From Jacaranda mimosifolia (Eukaryota > Streptophyta > Magnoliopsida > Lamiales > Bignoniaceae), in contig CM032123.1 in the NCBI GenBank assembly GCA_018894105.1, positions 29,923,744 through 29,987,743 on the forward strand: DNA of 64,000 nt. The letters are read 5' to 3'. The translations under genes were made by a program, and so were the position numbers. The notes beneath the pieces were generated by a model. It saw only the letters and a list, made by a program, of their open reading frames with translations, was not told where the DNA came from and did not search any database. Each line of letters begins with the position of its first letter. Position 1 is the first letter of the stretch. Below are positions 1-11,361 of the stretch, piece after piece.

Positions 1-845
1 AAATAAGATTTTAGAATGAACTTGGGTCCATCACAACATATCTTACTATTTCGAAAAGAGAAATTATTTATAACAGGTCTCAAGTGGCTTTTGTCTTGTG
101 CAAGGTGGCAACTTTAGATGATTAAATAACTCATAAATCAATAGCCATAAAAATGGATTGAAGTAGCTACATCAGAAATTGATTTAATTCTACCATATAA
201 AAAATATGAGCCTTACTTTTTTGTTATTTTTATTCATCAAGAATTTATTAGAATTCAAATTTCAAATTTTACTCTTATATGTGTCAAAACGATGACATTA
301 AATTAATTAATCACTCAACAAAGCAGACCTTCCTCATTTGAAGTTTCGGATAGTCTGATCTTTTCACCTTAAATTAAGCTTACCTCATCGATATCACCTT
401 TAATAAGAACATAGCCTTTGCTGCTGCTTCATAGCTTCAAAGCAGCGCAAATATTGCTTAATTATCTATACTTAGATACAAAATATTTTGCAAAAAGTAT
501 ATTTTTTCCAGAAACAATCAAAAACAAATAAAGGAGTGCTACAATCTTCAAGCAATTTAAAATCAATATTATCTATGTAATATGTTTTTATATTTTCTGA
601 ATTGAAAATTTTTCATGATAAAAATTGTTATTTTTACCATAACTTTCATCTACTCAAATCCATGATTCTCTGTAGATAATCTACATTTTTCTTACTTTTT
701 TTCTTTTCGCCGTCTGTCTTCTCTCACATTGCTTCCCCATTTTCTAATGACAACGCGGTATAGCTGGCATTTTGCCTTGACAAAATAAATAAGCATAAAT
801 GCTAGGAAAAATGGGAGAATTTTCAATTCACTCAAACCTTCAAAG
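1..845. other. AT-rich intergenic DNA, no gene seen
   Basis: No open reading frame with recognisable protein content lies here on either strand. The sequence is AT-rich and includes distal upstream DNA of the epimerase gene. No clear repeat ends were found. Confidence 0.5.
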
Positions 846-1000
846 TCGGTTTAGATTCTCTATTCCATTTTATATTTCATCTCCTATTCCACTTCATGAA
901 TATATAATATGTGTATAAAATAATTAATTAAAAATTAAATATACTTAACATATATACATTAAATTAAAATAAAAAATGAAATAAAAAATTCAAAATGCCC
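846..1000 (+). repeat. Dispersed MITE-like repeat, copy 1 (upstream of the epimerase gene)
   Basis: Starting at GGTTTAGATTCTCTATTCCA, this stretch resembles the reverse complement of 48840-49021 over roughly 150 bases: the same opening, then a TTTCATCT(C/T)CTATTCCAC block, ATATATAA/ATGACACGTGT-type spacing and an AAAATAAAAAATGAAATA-like end. Copy 2 has imperfect terminal inverted repeats (TCTATTTTATTTTTTATTTT and a matching end), so it is probably a small non-autonomous DNA element. This copy ends about 340 bp before the epimerase start codon, in its promoter region. Borders are approximate. Confidence 0.45.
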
Positions 1001-1171
1001 AGCAACGGCAGTGGCCCTCCTCTTTCTTTCCATTTGTAATCGACTAAAGAGTTCACCTCCATTTTCCAAATAAAAAATATAAGATAAAATAAAATAAATA
1101 ATATATCAAATAAAATAAAAATAGTGGTCTCTAACGACCACGGACCCTCACCACCCCCTCTTCCTCTAAAT

Positions 1172-1343
1172 TTTCTTTATAAATCAAATCAATTCTTCTT
1201 CACTCTCGCCTTTAGGGTCATCAAAAAATCGACTATTAGCCCTCACAACAAAAGAAAAGAAAAGAAAAAGGAAACGAAACAAAAAGAAAAATCCTCAAAT
1301 CAAAACACTTGATCAAGAAAGAACTATCTCATTTAACTAAACA
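1172..1343 (+). promoter_or_regulatory. Core promoter and 5' leader of the epimerase gene
   Basis: A TATA-like motif (TTTATAAAT, 1176-1184) is followed by CT-rich DNA (CTTCTTCACTCTCGCC) typical of plant transcription starts, then an A-rich purine leader. This places transcription start near 1205-1215 and gives a leader of about 130 bases. There is no experimental evidence for the start; it is inferred from spacing. Confidence 0.45.
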
Positions 1344-2714
1344 ATGCAGTATTATACATCACCGCCGGACACTAGCAAAACGACCAAGCTGGAGCCCTAC
1401 AACATCTTTGTCCGCCGCGTAAACACCACCATGCTCCTCCAAGCCTCCTCCAGGCTCCTCTTCCGCGTCACTCTCCTCGCCGCCCTGCTCTTGATCTTCT
1501 TCTTCACCCTCAATTACCCTCCACTCTCCTCCGCCGACTACAACGCCCACCACATTCACGCCGCCAACAACCTCCTCTCCTCCGCCTTCTACGGAAGCGG
1601 AGCCGCCTGGGAGAAGCAAGTCCGCCACTCCTCCACCCCCCGCCGCCCCAACGGCTTCTCTGTCCAAATCACCGGCGCCGCCGGATTCGTGGGCACGCAT
1701 TGCTCCTTGGCCTTAAAGAAACGCGGCGACGGCGTTTTGGGCCTCGACAACTTCAACTCCTACTACGATCCTTCTCTAAAGCGCGCCCGCCAGAAGCTGC
1801 TGAGCAAGCACCAAATCTTCGTCGTCGAAGGAGATATCAACGGTTCTGAACTGTTGGGCAAACTGTTTGACATCGTGCCCTTCTCCCACGTTCTTCACTT
1901 GGCGGCTCAGGCCGGCGTGCGCTACGCAATGCAGAATCCGCTTTCGTATGTAAGCTCGAATGTCGCCGGCTTTGTTAATCTGCTGGAGGTGACTAAATCA
2001 GCCGACCCCCAGCCGGCTATTGTCTGGGCATCCTCCAGCTCCGTGTACGGATTGAATTCTAAAGTTCCGTTTTCTGAGATTGACCGTACGGATCAGCCCG
2101 CCAGCCTCTACGCCGCCACTAAGAAGGCCGGCGAAGAAATCGCCCACACTTATAATCATATTTATGGCCTGTCTTTGACCGGGCTCAGATTTTTCACGGT
2201 TTACGGGCCGTGGGGCAGGCCCGATATGGCTTATTTCTTCTTCACCAAGGATATACTCCAGGGTAAGTCCATTAATGTTTATGTCACCCAGGAGGATAAG
2301 AAGGTGGCGCGTGACTTCACTTACATAGACGATATCGTGAAGGGGTGTGTCGGCGCGCTGGACACGGCGGAGAAGAGCACTGGCAGCGGCGGAAAGAAGC
2401 GGGCTCCGGCGCAGCTGAGGGTTTACAACTTGGGGAACACCGCGCCTGTCACAGTGGGGAAGCTGGTGGGGATTTTGGAGAGTTCGCTGAATGTCAAGGC
2501 CAAGCAGCATATGATCAGGATGCCCAGAAACGGCGACGCCCCTTTTACTCATGCTAACGTGAGCCTGGCGTACAGGGATTTCGGGTACAAGCCCACGACG
2601 GATTTAGCCACTGGGATGAGGAAATTCGTTAAGTGGTACGTTGGATATTATGGGATTGAGTGGAGGGCAAAAAAGGAATCGGGGTCCTCCACCAATGAGC
2701 ATTCAGATGACTAG
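1344..2714 (+). CDS. GAE6: UDP-glucuronate 4-epimerase, GAE6-like, intronless
   Basis: 456 residues with no intron, as in other plant GAE genes. The enzyme interconverts UDP-glucuronate and UDP-galacturonate, the donor for pectin, and acts in the Golgi as a type II membrane protein. Seen: a short cytosolic tail with SPPDTSKTTKLE (6-17), a hydrophobic segment at about 36-56, a Pro/Ser-rich stem, then an extended SDR Rossmann domain with GAAGFVG (111-117), LDNFN with the NAD-ribose Asp (about 135), a Ser-rich SSSVYG (231-236) and the catalytic YAATK (256-260). GPWGRPDMAYFFFTKDI and ARDFTYIDDIVKG are near-invariant in the family. The N-terminal tail and the C-terminal WYVGYYGI fit the GAE6 subgroup best. 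The first ATG reads MQYY, where relatives start closer to SPPD; the frame is open and no better ATG exists. GC-rich coding sequence contrasts with its AT-rich flanks. Confidence 0.95.
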   Translation: MQYYTSPPDTSKTTKLEPYNIFVRRVNTTMLLQASSRLLFRVTLLAALLLIFFFTLNYPPLSSADYNAHHIHAANNLLSSAFYGSGAAWEKQVRHSSTPRRPNGFSVQITGAAGFVGTHCSLALKKRGDGVLGLDNFNSYYDPSLKRARQKLLSKHQIFVVEGDINGSELLGKLFDIVPFSHVLHLAAQAGVRYAMQNPLSYVSSNVAGFVNLLEVTKSADPQPAIVWASSSSVYGLNSKVPFSEIDRTDQPASLYAATKKAGEEIAHTYNHIYGLSLTGLRFFTVYGPWGRPDMAYFFFTKDILQGKSINVYVTQEDKKVARDFTYIDDIVKGCVGALDTAEKSTGSGGKKRAPAQLRVYNLGNTAPVTVGKLVGILESSLNVKAKQHMIRMPRNGDAPFTHANVSLAYRDFGYKPTTDLATGMRKFVKWYVGYYGIEWRAKKESGSSTNEHSDD

Positions 2715-3640
2715 GCCTTGATCGACATCATCACAAGGGACGGTGAGGTGGGCTACGCATGATTATTTATTCTTTTTCTTTTTCTTTTTTTTGGTTAATT
2801 TATTATTATTATTATTTCGTCAATTTTTATATTTGAACCGATTGATATCAATGTTGTCAACTTGTCGTAGTATAGGCCATAGATTGTTACGCACAAGGAA
2901 AAAAGAAAATGTGAAAAGAAATTCAAGGGCAAATGTAATAATGTCTACACGCAACAAAAGTAGTTGGGATGGAGAAGAGAAGTCATGTATAATTTGTTGG
3001 ACAAAAATGAAGACATCAAGATTCTTCTTGCATATGATTTTTATACTATGATCATATATATATATATTTGAAGTGTGAACATTTATATTTCTTCTGAACA
3101 TGGGATCTCAATGTAGTAATTTTTTAACATGCCTCGCAATGTAGTATTTTCGATGGCTGACTTGCAAAGTTTGATTAATTGAATTAATAAATTGATTTAA
3201 TATTTTATTTTAAAAAAATATTTGATTTGTTTGTTTCCGAGTACAAAATAAAAATTATTTTAAAAAGCTGAAAAGTAAGCCTGTTTTAAGAGGCTCATGA
3301 AACTCAATTGCTTGAATTGCCCAAATTTCTAGACGATAAAATACTATTCATTACTACATAATGCTTTTTGGTTAAATTTATTTAAAAAATTCTATAAAGT
3401 CCTATCTCCTACAAAATATTTTTAAACTTCATAAAATGCTTAATTTTATTATAAAATAAATTCTTGAAGTTTTGAATAAAATAAAATTTTAAAATTTGTA
3501 CTAGTGATGATAATTTTTTAATTAATATGATTAAACTTAAAAGAGTTTATTAAGATTTTAAAAATAAATTACAAACTTTCTACTTTTTCATAAAGAGCAT
3601 GTAAAATTCTAATATTTTATTTTTAAAAATTTATAAGCCT
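2715..3640. other. 3' flank of the epimerase gene and AT-rich intergenic DNA
   Basis: The stop codon is followed by a probable 3' untranslated region with a T-rich tract and a short ATT repeat (about 2803-2816). Beyond about 3100 the sequence is AT-rich with no coding content. Small reading frames here are low-complexity and match no known family. Confidence 0.4.
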
Positions 3641-3645
3641 TTTTT

Positions 3646-4298
3646 TGTTGATTTTGCCTTGAAATTTGGGCCAATTGACAAGAACCGGAAGAAGAACATA
3701 GCGATACAGAATAAGGGGTCAAAATGGGTGCACGAGACCGAGCTAGGTAGCAGCGACTTGCGCCCGGGCGCAAGCCTCACTGGAACAGGGCATGGAACTG
3801 GGCGACGTGCGCCTAGGCGCAAGGCTACCACACCCGGGTGCGCGACACAGAAATCTGCTTGGCAGATGCAGGAACAGCCCGCGCCCAAGCGCAAGGATTG
3901 CGTGCCCTGGCGTGCGGCATGCAGTTTTTCTGGGCAATTTAGAAGACCCATGCGCCAGGGCGCAAGCCCACGGGCCTTGGGCTTTGGTTTTTCTAGTATT
4001 TCTATCAGTTTTTTCTTCCAGAAAAAGTGTCACGAACATAAACAAGGGCTTCTTTACTACTTTTGAGTAATTCTCTCAAGACGAAGTTTAGAACAAGGGT
4101 GTTAGGCGTTAGGTATTTTCGTGAGATTTGTGGGATTCAAACTTGTACTTGCACTTTAATTTGAAATTAATAAAATTCCTTTTCTTTGTTGGGTGGATTA
4201 GGCACATCACCGAACCACGTTAAATCTTGTTGTCACTTTCATTGAATTTCTTTACTGTTATTTCATGGTTTCCGCAATAAATCCTTCTGGGTACAACA
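3646..4298 (+). repeat. 5' LTR of the copia element
   Basis: Runs from TGTTGATT to TACAACA. It carries at 3755-3985 a GC-rich island unlike the AT-rich surroundings, made of six degenerate palindromes of the type TGCGCCCGGGCGCAAG. The 135-residue open frame across it is not a gene: the same sequence recurs in the 3' LTR. Confidence 0.9.
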
Positions 4299-4300
4299 AA

Positions 4301-4313
4301 TTAGTATCAGAGC
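4301..4313 (+). promoter_or_regulatory. Degenerate primer-binding site (initiator Met tRNA type)
   Basis: TTAGTATCAGAGC lies two bases after the 5' LTR. Plant copia elements normally have TGGTATCAGAGC here, complementary to the 3' end of initiator tRNA-Met. The G to A change would weaken priming. Confidence 0.7.
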
Positions 4314-4325
4314 AGGTCGGATCAG

Positions 4326-7300
4326 ATGTCAGGCATGAAGTACGAGGTAGAGAAGTTCGATGGGAAGAACAAATTTGGGTTGTGGAAGATGAAGGTTAAC
4401 GCCCTCTTGTGTCAACAAGGTTTACAAATAGCGTTAAAGGGCAAAGATTCCTTGCCGGAAATGCTGAAGGACGAGGAGAATGACGATTTCATGGTGAAGG
4501 CTTAAGGTACTCTGGTGTTATCATTGGCAGATAACGTATTGAGAGAGGTCGCCACGGAAAGTACGCCAGCAAATTTATGGAAAAAACTGAAGAGTCTATA
4601 TATGACGAAATCCTTGACAAATTGGTTGTATTTGAAACAGCGATTATACACATTGAGGATGAAGGAATGTACATCTATCACTCATAATATTGATTTTTTC
4701 AATAAGGTGATTATGGATCTCGCTAGTATAGATATCAAAATTAATGATGAGGATCAAGCTTTAATTCTCTTGCGTTCTGTCCAAATCTTTTGAGCACTTG
4801 GTTACTACTTTACTATACAGGAGAGATACTATTTCAATGGAGAATATAAAGGCCTCATTGAATTCCAACGAGTTGAGAAAACATGTCCTGGGCAGCAACA
4901 ATGGTGAAAGTGGGGAAGGATTGGTGGCGAAATGGAGACCAAGAGAAAGAGAAAGGAGTAGAAGCAGATCGAAGTCCCGAACCAAGCTTAGAAACGGTGA
5001 CAAGTATTTTAAGTGCAGTGGAAAGGGACATTAGAAACGAAATTATCCAGAACGAGGAAAGGCAAAGGATGCAAGTGAAACTTCTGATCAAAAACGGGAT
5101 AATGTCGCAGGAATTGTTGAGGATGAGTCAAATGGTGGGCTTGTTCTCAACATTGCTGAAACTTTACTAAGCTGTGAATCGATTTTGGATAGTGGCTGCT
5201 CCACCACATATGCCTACGAGAAGATTGGTTTACCACATACCAAAAATATGATGGTGGTAAAGTGCTTATGAAAAATGATGCTTCTTCCAGGGTTGTAGAA
5301 ATTAGCTCAGTTTGTATTAGAATGCATGATGGGATAGTAAGGACCCTAACAAATGTGCATCATGTTCCAGATCTGAAGAAAAATTTGATATCGCTGGGTA
5401 CTCTAGACAAGAATAGTTGTGAGTACAAAGCTCGAGATAAAGTTCTACAAGTTTCCAAAGGCGCATTGCTTATCATGAAGGAGACAAGCGGAACAGCCTT
5501 TACATATTGCAGGAAAACATGATTTCTGGTATTACAACAGTTTCTTCATCAATCAATGATACTACGAGACTATAGCATATGTGGCTTCAGCATATGAGTG
5601 AGAAAGGGATGTCAGAACTGAGCAAACGAGGATTGCTTGGTGGAGAGAAGACTGGAGAGCTGGATTTCTACGAGCAATATGTGCTGGGCAAGCAACACAA
5701 GGTGAAATTTGACACTGCAGTTCACAAGACCAAAGGCACCTTAGATTACATTTACTCAGATCTTTGGGGGCCTTCTCAGGTTCCTTTAAAGGGAAGTGCA
5801 AGGTACATACTGACATTCATAGATGATTTCTCACGAAAAGTGTGGGTGTACATGCTGAAGCATAAGGATGAGGTGTTTGTCAACTTCAAGCAATGGAAGA
5901 CCTTAATTGAGAAGCAGACAGGAAAAGAGATCAAGCGCTTGAGGACTAACTACGGATTGGAGTTCTGCAACAAGGAATTTCAAGAATTCTGCGACAAGGA
6001 AGGAATTGTGTGGCATCGCCCAATTGTACATACACTACAACATAATGGAGTTGCAGAACGGATGAACATAACTATCTTGGAAAGAGCTAGATGCATGCTC
6101 TTTAACACCGAATTGTCCAAGGACTTTTGGGTAGAAGCGAATAACACTGCGTGTTATTTGATGAATAGGTCACCATCAACTGCTTTAGACTGCAAGACAC
6201 CAATGGAATTTTAGTCTGGATCTCCTACTGACTACTCAAATCTAAGAGTATTTAGGTGCCTAGCTTATGCTCATGTCCAGGATAGGAAGCTTGAGCTAAG
6301 GGCTAGGAAGTGCATATTTCTAAGCTATGTAAATAGAGTCAAAGGTTATCGTTTGTGGTGTAATTATGACAAGGGCTCCAAGATGATTATCAGCAGAGAC
6401 GTGACATTCGATGAGTCTGCAATGATGAAGAAGGTGGAGCAGCAGGAAAGCGATCAACTGGGCGTTAAGGAGAAGGTGGAGATTTATATCCTCCACAAGT
6501 TTCAAAGGGAAAACAGAAAGTGGTAGATGAAGCTGGTGATAGCACATTATCACCTAATCAACAGCAGGAAAATGAACCACTACAAAATTATCGCTTGGTT
6601 TGCGATAGGGAGAGGGGGCAGATCAAACCACCACAGCAGTTTGCTTACTCAGATCTGGTAGCTTATGCTTTGAGTGCAGTCGAGGAGTTTGTAGGAGATG
6701 ATCCAGTCTCATACAAAGAGGCAATTTCCAGGTCAGATTCTGATAAATGGGTTGCAACTATGAGTGAAGAGATGGAGTCTCTACACAAGAATAGCACATG
6801 GGAGCTGGTTGATGTACCCAAAAGGCAGAAGATTATAGGTTGCAAGTGGATCTACAAGCAGAAGGATGGGATTCCTGGTGTTGAAGATGCTAGATACAAG
6901 GCGTGATTAGTTGCTAAGGGTTTTACTCAGAGAAAGGGAGTTGACTTTCATGAAGTGTTCTCCCTATTTGTAAAACATACATCCATTCGTGTTTTACTTG
7001 CCATGGTTGCTCTATTTGATATAGAGCTGGAGTAGATGGATGTGAAAACAGCGTTTCTGCATGGTGAGTTGGGGGAACAAATCTACATGAGTCAACCAGA
7101 AGGATTCGTTGTTCCCGGGAAACTAAATCAAGCATGTCTTTTGAAGAGGTCATTATATGGCTTGAAACAGTCTCCCAAGCAGTGGTATAAAAGGTTTGAT
7201 GCTTTTATTACCAAGATAAGATATACATGAAGCAAATTTGATTGTTGCATATATTATAAAATTTGTAGTGATAGCCTTCTCGTATATTTGTTGTTGTACG

Positions 7301-8273
7301 TTGATGATATGTTGATTGCCTCTAGAAACATATTTGAGATCAACCAATTAAAAGCTCAGTTAAGCGAAGAATTTGAGATGAAGGATTTGGGCGGTGCAAA
7401 GAAGATATTGGGCATGGAGATCATCTGGGACAGACACGCAGGATTGTTGTACTTGTCTCAATAGCGTTACATTGAGAAAGTACTTGAGCGATTTGGGATG
7501 GATAAGCCAAGTTAGTTAGTACGCCACTTGCAGCTCATTTCAGGCTCTCATCGGATCTATCACCGAGTACTGAGGAGGAGGTGGAGCACATGTCTAATGT
7601 GCCATATGCTAGTGCAATGGGTAGCTTGATATACGCCATGGTGTGCACTAGGCCAGACATTTCACATGCAGTTAATGTTGTGATCAGGTATATGCACAAG
7701 CTAGAAAAGACTCATTGGCAAGTTGTGAAATTGATTATAAGGTATCTGAGAGGCTTTGCAAACAGATGTTTGAGGTATACTTAATCGAATTCTACTACTA
7801 GAATTATTGGCTATATGGATGCGGATTATGCAGGAGATTTGGACAGCAGAAGGTCCATAACGGGTTATGTGTTTTGTGTTTCAAGTTGTACGATTAGCTG
7901 GAAGGCTACTTTGCAGTCATCAGTTGCATTGTCCACAACAAAAGCTGAGTACATGGCTTTGGCTGAAGGCATCAAGGAAAGCATTTGGCTAAAGGGGCTG
8001 ATCAATGATATGGGTATGACTTCTCAGATCACTAAGGTATTTTGTGACAATCAGAGTGTCATACACTTGCTAAAGAATCAAGCATTTCATGAGAGAACAA
8101 AGCATATAGATGTGAGGTATCACTTTGTTCGGGATATGGTATCTCAAGGAATTATATTGGTTGACAAAGTTGGGACTAAGGATAATCCGGTGGACATGTT
8201 GATTAAGGCTATTCCAGGAATCAAATTCGAGCATTGCTTGGATTTGATTAATGTTTGCAGACTCGGACAATAG
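4326..8273 (+). pseudogene. Copia gag-pol polyprotein, broken by stops and frameshifts
   Basis: Gag starts at 4326 and meets an in-frame TAA at 4503; a frameshift follows near 4790. The zinc knuckle near 5005-5045 reads KYFKCSGKGH then stop, with Tyr where the first and last Cys should be. Protease keeps LDSGCS (about 5186). Integrase covers about 5579-6214: SDLWGP and GVAER keep the first Asp and the Glu, but the middle motif is RTNYGLEF, where RTDNG is usual, so the second catalytic Asp is Asn. Reverse transcriptase (about 6680-7330) has MDVKTAFLHG and YVDDMLIAS. RNase H is at 7815-8273 with DADYAGD and the late [12 protein letters not shown]. Stops at 6212, 6904, 7033 and elsewhere prevent a polyprotein. 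The element cannot transpose by its own proteins. Confidence 0.9.
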
Positions 8274-8333
8274 GCCCTTTTGGGGACAGGGACAAAGAAG
8301 AAGGATGGTAAATTTCAAGTCAATGTGGAGAAT

Positions 8334-8959
8334 TGTTGATTTTGCCTTGAAATTTAGGCCGAATTGACAAGAATTAGAAGAAGAACAAAGCGAAATGGAG
8401 CAAGGGGTCGAAATGGGTGCACGAGACCAGCTAGGTAACAGCAACTTGAGCCCAGGTGCAAGCCTCGGTGGAACAGAGCATGGAACTAGGTGACATGCAC
8501 CCGAGTGCACGGCTATCGCGCTCGGGCGTGCAACATGAAAATCTACTAGGTAGATGCGGGAACGGCCCGCGCCCGGGCGCAAGGTGTGTGTACCAAGGCG
8601 CAAGTCATGCGCGCCCCGGCGTGCGACTCTGGCCCACAGGCCTTGGGCTTCGATTTTTTGAGTATTTATATCAATTTTTTCTTCCGGGAAAAGTGTCACG
8701 AACATAACGCAAGGGCTTATTTGCTGCTTTTGAGTAATTCTCTCAAGATGGAGTCTAGAACGAGGGTGTTAGGTATTTTCGTGAGATTTGTAACATTCAA
8801 ATTTGTACTTGCATTTTGATTTGATATCAATAAAATTTCTTTTCTTTGTTGGGTGGATTAGACATATCGCTGAATTACGTTAAATCTTGTTGTCATTTTA
8901 CATTGAATTTCTTTACTGTTATTTCATTATTTTCGCAATAGATCCTCCTGGGTACAACA
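8334..8959 (+). repeat. 3' LTR of the copia element
   Basis: Same termini as the 5' LTR but 27 bases shorter, with many substitutions. The six GC-rich palindromes are present but more decayed, with CG dinucleotides often replaced by TG or CA, as expected for deamination of methylated cytosine. Confidence 0.9.
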
Positions 8960-9043
8960 TTTTTAAAATAAACTTGCCAAACACTTAGTGATATCTTATA
9001 AGATTTTTTTAGAAACTTATAAGCTCACCCAAGCACAACCTTA

Positions 9044-9371
9044 GAGGATGTTTGGTGAGCTTATAAGATGTTATAAAATGTTTGGTATATTTTTTAAAAA
9101 GAATATCTTATAATAGGATTTTATAAGTTCTTTTAGAAAAGAAAAAAAATAAGTTTCTAATTTATTTTTGAAATCATAAAAACCTCTTACAATTTTAATT
9201 ACATTAATGGTAAAATTACCATTATTAATATCTTGTAAGTTCTTTAAAAACAAAAAATTCAAATATTCTAAGAATATATATTTAGATTAAAATCTATCAT
9301 CTTATTAATTTCACAAATATCTTATTAGACTTAAGAATTTAAGGTTTAAAATAAACTTAGCAAACAATCTC
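9044..9371. mobile_element. Tourist-like (PIF/Harbinger) MITE with TTA duplication
   Basis: Begins GAGGATGTTTGGTGAGCTTA and ends in the near reverse complement of it (GAGATTGTTTGCTAAGTTTA read from the other strand). Exact TTA flanks both ends (9041-9043 and 9372-9374), the expected 3-bp duplication. About 328 bases, AT-rich, no coding capacity. Directly before the left TTA, 8967-9040 holds another inverted-repeat fragment with CTTATAAGCTCACC facing the opposite way, apparently half of a related element. Confidence 0.65.
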
Positions 9372-10878
9372 TTAATCCCTCTTAAAATCCTATCTTTCAC
9401 CATGTATTGCGTGTAACTGTAGAAGTATATAACGAAATTCAAATAATCTCACATAAATATGGAATTAAACTTTTTTATTTATTCATTATTTAGGGATATA
9501 ATCAAATGAATTTAAATTCAAGTATAACATATTCAAGTCTTTTTAAGTTGCACAAGTTTGGCTTCTCTCCTTTTTTTATTTTTTATTTTTTATTCGAATT
9601 CTTATTTTATATTGAGCTTGAATTGATTTAGCCAAATTGAATCCAATAAGCTACAAACATGCATTTTGTGAATTAAAGCTATACTCTGTTAAAATTTGAG
9701 GCTCAGGAATACGTGCAACCGTGTAAGTCCACGTTAAAAAATTAATTAAAAGAACAATTGCGGGACTTTTCATATTCAAAAAGAAAAACACTTACAAATT
9801 AAGTTCAACGTATATGTATTTCACAAATATTCCAAATTCCGTCCTATAAACCACTCATTTCTTTGACCTTATGAGTTAATTATGCCTCAACAAGAAAATT
9901 TCAAATTAAATTATAATATCCTATATTCTTGATTTCACTAGACAATTGGCGCGTATTTTATGTTACACAAATTAAATATTACACATTTCTCCTATTTATT
10001 AATTTGGATTATTAGATAATTTGATTATTAAATACGATATGAGGGTAGACAATGCACTGATAAAACTACTAACAAAGAAGTTCTTGATTTAAATGTCAAT
10101 GCTACCCATATATGATCAAAAGAGAAAAATCTTACCAGCCAATAGTGTAAGCAGACTATATCACTGCTCAATTGACATCACTCTTATATTTATAAATACG
10201 AGGTTCAAATTCAATAAAATTTATCAAAAATTGAAGAAATTGTTTTTAAATTTTATATTGATTATTTATGTATCCTATAATTTTTTTCATAAATTTTTAC
10301 GCCATTTTTGACTTGTTACACTAATTGTTGTTCGCATGTTAGAAATATTAAATTGGGATTGACTTTTAATTATGTTGTATCTTAGATCGTTGGTGGCATG
10401 TTATATAAATAATATATACATATCCCTTATTGTATTAACTATTTTTCATTAATTATCGTAGTCTTTCTTCTTAAAGTGAATACTATAGCTAGTTCGAGTA
10501 TCCATCTCACTACAAAATGAAATAAGATTAGGATATAAAACATTAAAGATTAACCTTATCTATGTTGGAAATTAAAGAATTTATGAGACTCGGAGACAAG
10601 AAATTATAATTATGACCCTATTTTATTCAGTCTTATCACTTAAATTAGTTCTTGATAGTACTGCATGTTAATATTTTTTTTCACAATTTGAGAACCCTTA
10701 TAATAATATGTAATTCTAATTCAAGCCCCAAATTCATTACTATATTAATTATGTTGTTATAGTATGCAAGAACACCATTTGTACCTCTGGATTAATTATG
10801 TATGGCCATCATCATTTTGATTACAAACTAAAATTTCATTTAGAATTCTTATCTTCGGTATTATTTATGCAGCATGCA
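9372..10878. other. AT-rich intergenic DNA
   Basis: No gene is visible. The 72-residue open frame at 10093-10311 is low-complexity and matches no family I recognise. No clear element ends were found. Confidence 0.45.
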
Positions 10879-11087
10879 TGAGAGAGAACGAAGCTGAAAA
10901 AATGTGTTCTCATTAACGGAGAGTATACATGTATTTAAAACAAGGCTACATGTCAACCCTAACTGATTAGTCTAACTAACTGGAAAATATCTTCTAACTA
11001 ACAAACAAATATTCTAACTAAAATATAAATAACAAAGAGTAGTGGTTTACAACATAATGCAAGGAAGAATCCAGAAACCCTGATACA
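10879..11087 (-). repeat. 3' LTR of the minus-strand copia element
   Basis: On the minus strand it opens TGTATCAGGGTTTC right after the purine tract and ends near TTCTCTCTCA. About 209 bases, short for an LTR but usual for several copia lineages. It contains a TTTAAATACATG TATA-like stretch. The distal border is approximate because no partner LTR exists here. Confidence 0.7.
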
Positions 11088-11361
11088 CCTCCCCACCTCA
11101 AGGTGGACGATGGAGATCCTTCACAGCCAGCTTGGAGACAATAGGGAATAAGGTGGCGGATGGTAATGCCTTAGTGAAAATGTCGGCGAGCTTAAGGCCA
11201 GAGCTGATAGGCATCAATTTTAGAGTACTAGTTGTTACTTTGTCACAGACAAAGTGACAGTCAATTTCTATGTGCTTCGTCCGCTCATGAAAGATGGGGT
11301 TGGCGGCAATATGTAAGGCTGCATGGTTGTCACAAAATAGGAGGGTTGGACCTGGTAAGGG
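11088..11361 (-). pseudogene. C-terminal RNase H part of the minus-strand copia pol
   Basis: The minus-strand translation contains [15 protein letters not shown] and [15 protein letters not shown], the classic copia RNase H C-terminal block, followed by [11 protein letters not shown] and a stop before the purine tract. It is the continuation of the fragment at 16769-17160, separated from it by the gypsy insertion. Confidence 0.88.

Larger units (their letters stand above)
3646..8959 (+). mobile_element. Ty1/copia LTR retrotransposon, Tork/TNT1-like, decayed
   Basis: A full-length but inactive element of 5314 bases. Both LTRs begin TGTTGATTTTGCC and end GGGTACAACA. The insertion is bracketed by TTTTT on both sides (3641-3645 and 8960-8964), a 5-bp target duplication. 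Domain order gag, protease, integrase, reverse transcriptase, RNase H is the copia order. The primer site is a degenerate version of the initiator-Met type, and a purine-rich GTGGAGAA precedes the 3' LTR. LTRs of 653 and 626 bases with many differences, plus many stops, mean an old insertion. Confidence 0.92.

Noticed and set aside
1359..2552. Long minus-strand frames inside the epimerase gene
   Set aside because: They are shadows of a GC-rich coding sequence on the plus strand and resemble no protein family.
3631..4070. Open frames of about 90-135 codons on both strands
   Set aside because: They lie in the copia LTR, recur in the 3' LTR and are created by its GC-rich palindromes.
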